A DNA stretch of 64,000 bases from Cliona cf. orientalis (Eukaryota; Porifera; Demospongiae; Clionaida; Clionaidae). The position numbers and the translations under genes were made by a program. Location: positions 5,015,054 through 5,079,053 of the forward strand of contig OZ005694.1 in the NCBI GenBank assembly GCA_963930775.1. The letters are read 5' to 3'. Positions 37,301-46,300 of the stretch are shown piece by piece. Under the pieces are notes generated by a model that saw only the letters and a list, made by a program, of their open reading frames with translations, was not told where the DNA came from and ran no database searches. Every line of letters starts with the position of its first letter. Within the stretch, counting starts at the first letter, position 1.

Positions 37301-40300
37301 CAGCGTTCTTTTTATGCGCGAATTATTGTGAGACGAACATTGCACTATACTTCCCGTGACGTCATGAGGGGGATACGCCAGCTAGCCCAGTACATGTATA
37401 TACAGCATACCATGTATGAATGGGTACGAGAGGAGACGTTTTGACATACATGTGTACGTTAGCACTGAAATGGAGTCCTCCAGTTGTTCTAGTAGTGAGT
37501 TAAGCTATCATTCTAGTACACTGATCACAGGATAACTGTGACAGTCATGATTGGTGATGGGATAACAAAGTCCTTTTTACAAAAAATTAATGGGAAGCTA
37601 TATTACTGACTCTGATGTATACTAGGTGGATATGATTGTCCTTACAAATTCACTATCGTGATGATTCTAGTGTACATTTTGATACTGAAATCCCCACTTC
37701 ATCATTTACACATTATTGGTTTAATACCCAAGGAGGCTACGATTTTGGTAGTGACTTGGCAGCCGCGTCTCAATGATTTGACTCTACACACTATATTATT
37801 CTACTCTCTGGCCATGCCATACAAGCTTACGTCAGGTAGATTAGACATCTCCTGCTTGTACTAACTGCAGGCCCTACGTACACTCTGAAGCTACAGATAA
37901 GCTTAGCATGATAATGCTTCTCGTATCTCTCAGATACCATAATATATGATAGGAATCACTGCATTATCTTGGTGGGCTAGATAGAGGAAATAAACAAGTT
38001 GAGTAGCATTGTTCCCCAATGTTTTTGACGACCATTTCCAGTTCATTTCCACGTTTCTCCGTTTCCAATTTCCTCGTTTCCTATTCCTCTTTTTATAACT
38101 ACCCCATAATACATTATCATGTGTAGCATGAATGTCCACATAATCGAAATTATAGTTCCATACATGTATACTGAGGGCTGAGTAAACTTCCCTAGGAAAG
38201 ATAGGCAGTTGATTGGGAGTCTCCCTTGAGTATTATTGAGTGTGTTTTGTTTCAGCTATAATAATCATGTGCTTATGGGGCAATCTCTGACATGCATGCA
38301 TGTGTACACATTGTTAATAAAAGTTGATCATCCCAGGGGCAGGGGTTCCCTACACTCTAGCTAAATTAGCCATTTGCTTCTCTAACTTATAGTCCCTGGA
38401 CAGAATAGCCGGGTTTGTCACTGTCTCCTTTACAAACTTTTTGAGATCAATATTTAATTTGATGGGAAATATTTATAGGAAATGGCCACAGGATTTTGTA
38501 AGCTTCAGGAATCCCTGGTTGAGTATTGTGTAGTTTATGCATACTTATTAGAAAAATGAGCAGATATTAGTAGGCATTACTGTATTGTAGGTGTTCCCTC
38601 AGTATTTTTTTACCTTCTGACATCACCTATTTGTGCACAAAAAGGAGTGACGGTTGTAGAATCTTATTCATATGGAGCCAAACATGGTAGGGAGTAGCTA
38701 AGCTAATTTCAAAAGATGTCCCTCTCTGCCATCCCTACCACCCCACAATGCTCTCCCATACCGGCAAACTTGGCTACATCAAAACTAATAGACTACCATA
38801 ATACGTGTTAATTTCATTTGCAAAATATTTGAGTCAAATTTTTGTGTAACATATTTTGGTCTACTTCCAATGCGCCATATTATATTCGCTGTATAGGTTG
38901 GTACAGGTAAACTATTTTTGCGTGAAATATTTTCATCACTTCGCCCAAAACGAAACAATGAAAATTACTGTAAGTATCATGCTTCACTAGCTGAGCATGT
39001 CACTGGAGGCTTGTCCCCTGGCTGGATGATGATCACAATATGTACACTAATAAAGCTGCCAAGACCAAGATATCTGAACTACTAACAGGCTATTATAATT
39101 ATCTTCATTTTCGTGTTAGCTTCTTTCTTGCAAAGGCTTCCCCCATACAGATGATTTCATTACCCCATGCACATGTGCAAGGGGTGAAGTAATCGATCGT
39201 GTCATCGTTGTCGTTAGCACAAAAACGCCATGTAGGCATCAAAGCAACTCATAAGCATGAGTCGATTGCATTTTTGCAAAATGCTGGCTTCAGTATGCTT
39301 CAAATTAAGGATCACGATCAATTTGGTATTGATTTTGATATTCTGGATTACCATAGATTGGAATATGTCATGATCAGCCACAAAAAAGTGTTTTTGGCAT
39401 GAAATTTTGATCTACTGAGCTTACGGTGGTCATTGATTTGGCAAAAAGACACGGAATAATGTGTGTACACACATAGCCATACATGATTAATTTTTTTTTC
39501 ATTTCTCCGATACAGCCTTCAATACTGTGAGTTTGGTGTCAAGGAAGCTGAGATGCTGGGTAATTTTCTTTCACAGGCCTCATGCATTCAGTCCATTGAG
39601 TAAGTTATGTAGCAGTGCTCCCCATAAACACATTCTTAATAATTATTGTCGTTTATGTTGTGGCCTAGATCATGCTGGCTGTTAGTGATAGCATAGGTGT
39701 CGGGGGGGGGGGGGGGGAGGGATGGCCCTCCCATTTTCACACCCACTTTTACATTATGCCATAGAATAAGCTGACCTTACCCGTCTACCTCGAAACTGAA
39801 CTACATTCATATCAATACTTGAGTTGCCAGCAGCTTCTTTCTGCCCTACAGTCGTCCCCGCTGCTTTTACTTGCTAAGTTCAGTACTGTTCTCAAACATA
39901 ATTAGTGGATATGGCTATAATTTGTCTGCACGCTTTGCACGCATACTGTGGCACAAACCTTGCCCCCCTCACCTTTCGATTGCTTCCGACATCTATGGAT
40001 ACGGATATCACTGAATACTCTTTTAGAAACCAATGCTCTCCCTTTTGTCCTTGGAAGCTGATCAGGGAGCAAGAAAGGCGGTATAGCTCATAAGAACGTA
40101 CATAAATGCTCCTTTTCCTTTTCGTGTTCTTTATCTCTTATAAAAACTGCTTCAAAAGCCTAGGGAATCTGCTAAACTTCCACTATATATATAGCAGTAG
40201 TCAGACTTGCTATGATCTAGATCAATCAATTATGAATATTAACCTTCAAAGGCCGGCATATTAATAATGCTCGATGATAATAATTATGTTCTAGCAGACG

Positions 40301-43300
40301 TTTATAAAAGTATCCCTGAATGTGCACAATAGTCAATTTCAATTGATATGATCATATAAAGGATCCTAAAGAGCTGTTTACACCCTTCCTTAATGAAGCA
40401 CTGTCGTGCAAACCCCTCTGTGCATTGCTGTGCAAATTCTCAAGCTAGGCCAGTACACCAGTAGCAGGCCTATTTGAGGTAGTTTATTGGAATTACTTTC
40501 TCCTCAAATCGTAACTAGAAAGTAGTGTGGTGACTAAGAATGTTATGGTAAGCCTTTGAAATCGTACTGGGATCATAGTCTTCATGCTAACATCATGCCA
40601 CTGATGAATGTGTGCCTGTGTGTTCAACCATTTTCACCGTCTCTATGGGAGTGTGTGTGTTGATGCTGATTGTAGGCAGTTATGCACACTAGGATGCATG
40701 GAATGGTCATCATGGCTTATTAGTCATCTGGTGCGTTAATTAAGTGCATATGACGGTATGACTTGTATGCATGTATGCGTACAATTGTGGCAATAAAAGC
40801 CTTTATCACTTTTAGCCATTCACCATCTGAGATCCTATCTATAGTAATGGCTTTATAATTGCCAAGCACATCACATGCAACAAACAGACACAAGGTTGTC
40901 TCCGCTAGCGAAGAGGAGATTATCTGCAAACTAGCTGATGTGGTGTATCCAGCGCATACTTAATGCGTAATTATGAACATAATTATTATACAAAATAATT
41001 ACTAGTGCCACTTGATTCATACATTTCATACACACAGTCTTTCAGGGAACCCTCTCGGTGATGGTGGTCCTGCTCTGTTAGAAGGTATCAAGAAATGTGA
41101 ACAATTCAAACAATTGCGGTATGTTACACCAGAAGTACTCCTGGTTACACTGATGAATCTAATCACTTAAAGCAAGTAGTGTATACATGATTATCCCTAA
41201 TACCGTATAGTACGAAACTTTGATATGGTTTTAATTGCACCAATGGTATTCATTTGTTTGTGGAGTTTACTTGACTGTGTTTAGAGATATGACTAAGTTG
41301 GTATTGAATCTTAATATTCTGGATTACCATAGATTGAGATAATAATAATATTATGCATGTCATTATTAGCCACAAGAAAAATGGTTTGGCAAAAAATTAC
41401 TGCGCGTAAAATATTTTGACCCTATTGTATCAAATGCATTAAAATCATGCAGGTATTTCCAGCTATTTTTGTCATATTTATGGCTATCCAACTATCATTA
41501 CAGTGAAGACAACTAGAATTTCCTCTAACTGTAACAATCCTATACATGCATGCTCCAAAGTGGGGGTGTGAAGCCCCTCACCCCTTGTCTACCCTTGATT
41601 GTTTAAGTTGTCAGTGAAATATTTTTGACAATTTATTTCTCCAATACAGGCTTGCAAAGTGTGGTTTTGGTGTCAAAGAAGCTGAGATGCTGGGTGACAT
41701 TCTTTCAAATGCATCATGGATGCAGTTCATTGAGTAGGTTGTGTAATGTTGCTCCCCATAAACATATTTCTGTGCTAATATTAATAATAATTATAATAGT
41801 CATTTTCAATGTGTAAACCAGGTAATACTATATGGCAGTAGCTAGTTTGATAACAGACACATAGAACAACTACTGTACCCCTTTATCATGCACTAGTACA
41901 TATAATATACCGTATAGCATATGAATATAAATAGAATGTTGTAGGTCACTTGGGGGAAAGTCAAGAAGCTTAATATGGGCAAATTTAATGTTGCCAAAAC
42001 TGACGAACAAAGCGGTTTCAGCAAAACCCACACAATAATTATATGCGTCTGAAATGCCAAAAGGAATTTACAATTAGAGATAAGTGCAGTATGCTGGCAT
42101 TGCTTTGGGCATAATAGGGTTAAATTTTAATTATAAGGTAGTCAGGTAATCAACCAAGTACATAGTACTTTAGTGAGTAGTATGGCCAAAACTTGTCTTT
42201 TCTATGAAATAAAAATATACAAGTTTCTGAACGAATTATTGCAGATTGGTATGAAAAATATTGAAACTTGAGAGAAAAGTTACACAACAATGAGCATAAT
42301 TGGCTTGGTGTTGAGAATGGGAGCATAGCATAATAGGAACTTTAAAAACCATAATGTTTGCCGCAGTATGGAATGTGGAGGGGACTGCTGGCCGTGGGTG
42401 GTTGTAGCTCAGCGGTTCGAGCACTGGCGGCTACAAGCCAGCAACCTGGGTTCGATTCCCGGCAGCTTCTCGATTCTTTTCCACATTCCCCTTTTCAGCC
42501 TGTGTTAGTATCAACACCTTACTGAGATGTTATTACCCTTTGCAATTACAACCAACTCATTCTTATGCAGCATTTCTGAGATGCAGTGAAAATGAGCTAT
42601 GAATAATCATTACTGCATTGTATACAATACATTTTATGCTTGATAATGACATAATATAAATGCTAATATTAACTTGGGCGAAGCTTTCTGGGGTTCATAT
42701 GAGTACTGTCTCCTTTCTTCTGATCTGGATAAGAGTAAATAAAGCGTCTAATATCAGATTAGGCTATGTAGCTAGCTTCCAGCCCTCACGATCTGCCACC
42801 ATTCAGTATGCCCATTCAAATTGGTTCAATACCATTCTATACCCTTCTCTCCCTTGTATGTTTACCGTATGGCGGATAATTTTCGTGGGGTCTAATTTTC
42901 GTGGAAAGTCCGAAAAGGCCCTCAAAATTGATTTTCATGGTTTTAAATTTCGTGACAACAACCAGTCTAGGGGCGTGGTACTGCTGCATAAACGATGATG
43001 TAACCGATACACACGCTCGCGATCTTCTTTGTTACTAAGCCATACCTACAGAGACTTGGACAAAAGGCATGAAATAGAACAATATTAGTGTCGAAGACGC
43101 TATCAGCTGGATGGCAGTGGCTACTGTTGCTTGCTAACACTGTAAGTGTTGGCCGCGCTGCCACGATGTTTGTGGCCACGCCCATCATCATGGACTCGCA
43201 TAGTACCATATCACCGTAGGCATTAATTTCGTGGGTGGGAAAATTTCGTGACTGCCAAGTCAACCACGAAAATAACGAAAATTAGCACCCCACGAAAATT

Positions 43301-46300
43301 ACCCGCCATACGGTATGTTGTAAAAGTAAGTTAAGCCTACCTGGTATCTTCAAACGAGTCTAAAACCTCTGATCCAGTAAAATTAATAGTGGTCGATAAT
43401 CGATGTGTGCTCGGCCGATAATCGAGGTTTTACGCTAGTGTGTCCAGTGCATGTACTAATAAGAGGGGCTGTGTAGTTATGAACATTATACATATAACAT
43501 CAAAGGCACCGCCCGTGCTTTATATCCGGTATACACGTAGAGCGTGCTCAATATGGCCAATATTACACATGTATGGACAATATTGGCCATAAAGCATACT
43601 AGCAGAGAAATTTAAGTTTTGAAAGTCTAAAAGCACATGAAGAAGCTAGTATTCGCCTTGATACTCTTCAGACACACTTCTAGACTGAACGGTTGTCACA
43701 AATTAATAAGCTTGCAAATTGATAAAGGTCAGTATTTTTTGTGTTAGATAGCCTTGACAAAGATTTAGCTACTAGAGCTAGCTACCTACAAACCATCCAA
43801 GTCAGAGAGCGCTGGTCTGCATACGTATGCCTTGCTACTTTTGAGCTTTGTTTAACCATTTTTCACGAAAATAAATTTTAAAAAGTGACAGATCAACGGG
43901 TATACGAGTGGCCCTGTATGAAAACTTAATTACCAATAGGCTGTCATGGCGGTCCACATCAGAGTATCATACGTTAATGCGTGCGCTTGGTCGTGCAGTA
44001 CACGATTTACAGCACTCGAGGAGTGGGTCTCGTGCTGTAAATCGCGTACTGCACTCCGCGCATGCATTAACTATAACTAATTAATTAGTGCCACTTGTTT
44101 CATACATTCCATACACGCAGTCTTTCAGGGAACCCTCTCGGTGATGGTGGTCCTGCTCTGTTAGAAGGTATCAGGAAATGTGAACAGCTCCAACTATTGC
44201 AGTATGTTATACTAATGAATCAAATCACTTGGAGTAATTGAAGCAAGTTGCATACACAATATCCCAAGGGCTTATAGACCCCAAAGGGGAAGAGGGCATG
44301 TAACTGCCACACTGTCCTATGTATCTAGCAAAATTCAAATCAAACAGTGGTTTTATAGTAACTGCTACCATCTAGACTTCATGAATTCACCATGCATATT
44401 CAATTTGAGGATTTTTACTATTAAATTTTTAGCTTGCATATGAATTTTGCCTTGATATCCCTAGTACGCATACTTTATGTTATTGCCTTCATTCTTCTAA
44501 TCAGTAACAGTTATTGTGCTTACTACCATGTAATTTCAACATATCGTAGGACGGCTTTTAATTGTGTAGTTTAATAATTGCGTTCTAGTCAAGTCAGGCC
44601 AAATTGCGAATCCAATAATTGCAATGGACGACCCGATACCGTACAATAGTATACGTGCACGTTTATGTTTGCGAATCTATTAATTGCAAAACGTAGAAAA
44701 ACTCACAATTCGCAATTAATAGATACTCGCAATTAAACCCCGACCTACGGTAATATGCAGAAGATTGGGTGTGCATATGAACACTAAGGGTTGAGTAACT
44801 ACATAGCCCTTGGGAAGATAGCCAATTTCTTGGGAAATTCCATTAATTCAGCAACAATATTATTTCAGTTAAAACTTGATGTTTGCGGGGCAATCCCTGA
44901 CATCAGGATCAGATTAGATATCGTTTGGTGTTGAACTACCCTACAAACAGGCTACAGCATTCACAGTGTAGGTAGGATGATGTAGACGAAGCAGCAGTCA
45001 ATCAGTGAGGTAGCTACCGTATAGCTCCAAATTTTCGTGGTTCAAAAGTTTCGTGATATTGCTAAAAATCCCATGATTGAAAATTTTGTGATAAAACTTT
45101 TATGATCGCCACATTTTTTCGTGATTATCACCGCGCCACGGCATCCGTGCGGACACTTTATGTTGTCGCTCTGCCCACAATTGCACGTGGCTCGGCATTA
45201 GGCTAGCATGCTAGTGTGAAGAGAAAAGAAACTAGACAAGAGTTATACAGTCCTCTCTTTCTGCCTTTAGCGCCTTCTACTGTCGTCTGTTTGGCCATCT
45301 CTTCAACATGGTTTTTGGCGGATTAGATACAAAACAAAGGATGTTGTTTGGACAAAGATCCTTGCAGATTTCGTAGGTATCTTTTGCTAATATTCTGAAA
45401 GTAAGCGTATAGTCTGTACATCATTAGCAGCGAATCAATGCTTCGTTTCACAGTTCACACGTTCATTAGCTGTCTTAGTCTGGGGTACCAGCCCCTTTGC
45501 AATATCTCACTAGTATCGCATGCATACACGTATGCACGATCACGCTTGTGATGCACAAAACATAACCACGCCCACAATAATACTAAATTTTTGTGAAGAA
45601 AATTTTCGTGATCAGAACTCAAATCACGAACTTCACGAAAATATTGTGCCACGAAAATTTGGAGCTATACGGTATTAGGTGTAATGTAAACACAGACAGG
45701 CCATAGCTGCAGCTGCACAGCAAAAAGTACTTTCCCACTTTGGTCCACTACCCCAGTTGAGTGTGTACATTATGAGCAGTTGTCTGATGCAAGGACATGT
45801 AGCCTAGGTATGAATTGTTGATAGACATCAGTTTTCGGTCCTTCCCTAAACTCTTTCATCTTGGTCTAAATCTGATGCAGCGTCCTTAATGTCTAGACAG
45901 AATCACAATTTCATAATCAGTGTGTGTAGGTACAGCATAGTTTTATGCTGTGAATAATTTCATTAAAGTCGATGACTTTCTGTGACCTTTATTAAATTCC
46001 CTTCATAGGCTGTATACTTGTGACCTCTATGATGATGCTGGGATAACAAAATTGATTGAATCTATCAAGACTCTTGAAAAGTTGCTAGTACAGTAAGTCA
46101 CATTTAGTAATAATATGAAAACTTGACCATGTCCTCAGTAGCTACATAGTGGAAGTAGTGTATGTGGTAAAGGTCGTCGTTATAGTTGGTACACTGGCAC
46201 AGTATTGACAAGTTTCGAAGCTTCAATCATAGAGAACCCGATAAAATGCAGTACAGTTTCCAGTGGCACACTGCTCATGGTGCGTGCTATATATATATAG

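Noticed and set aside
40720..40929. Minus-strand frame with plausible composition
   Set aside because: No family recognised, no splice context, lies in an NLR intron.
42401..42475. Functional tRNA gene
   Set aside because: Box A, box B and two stems are present, but the anticodon loop is 8 nt without U33 and the acceptor ends do not pair.
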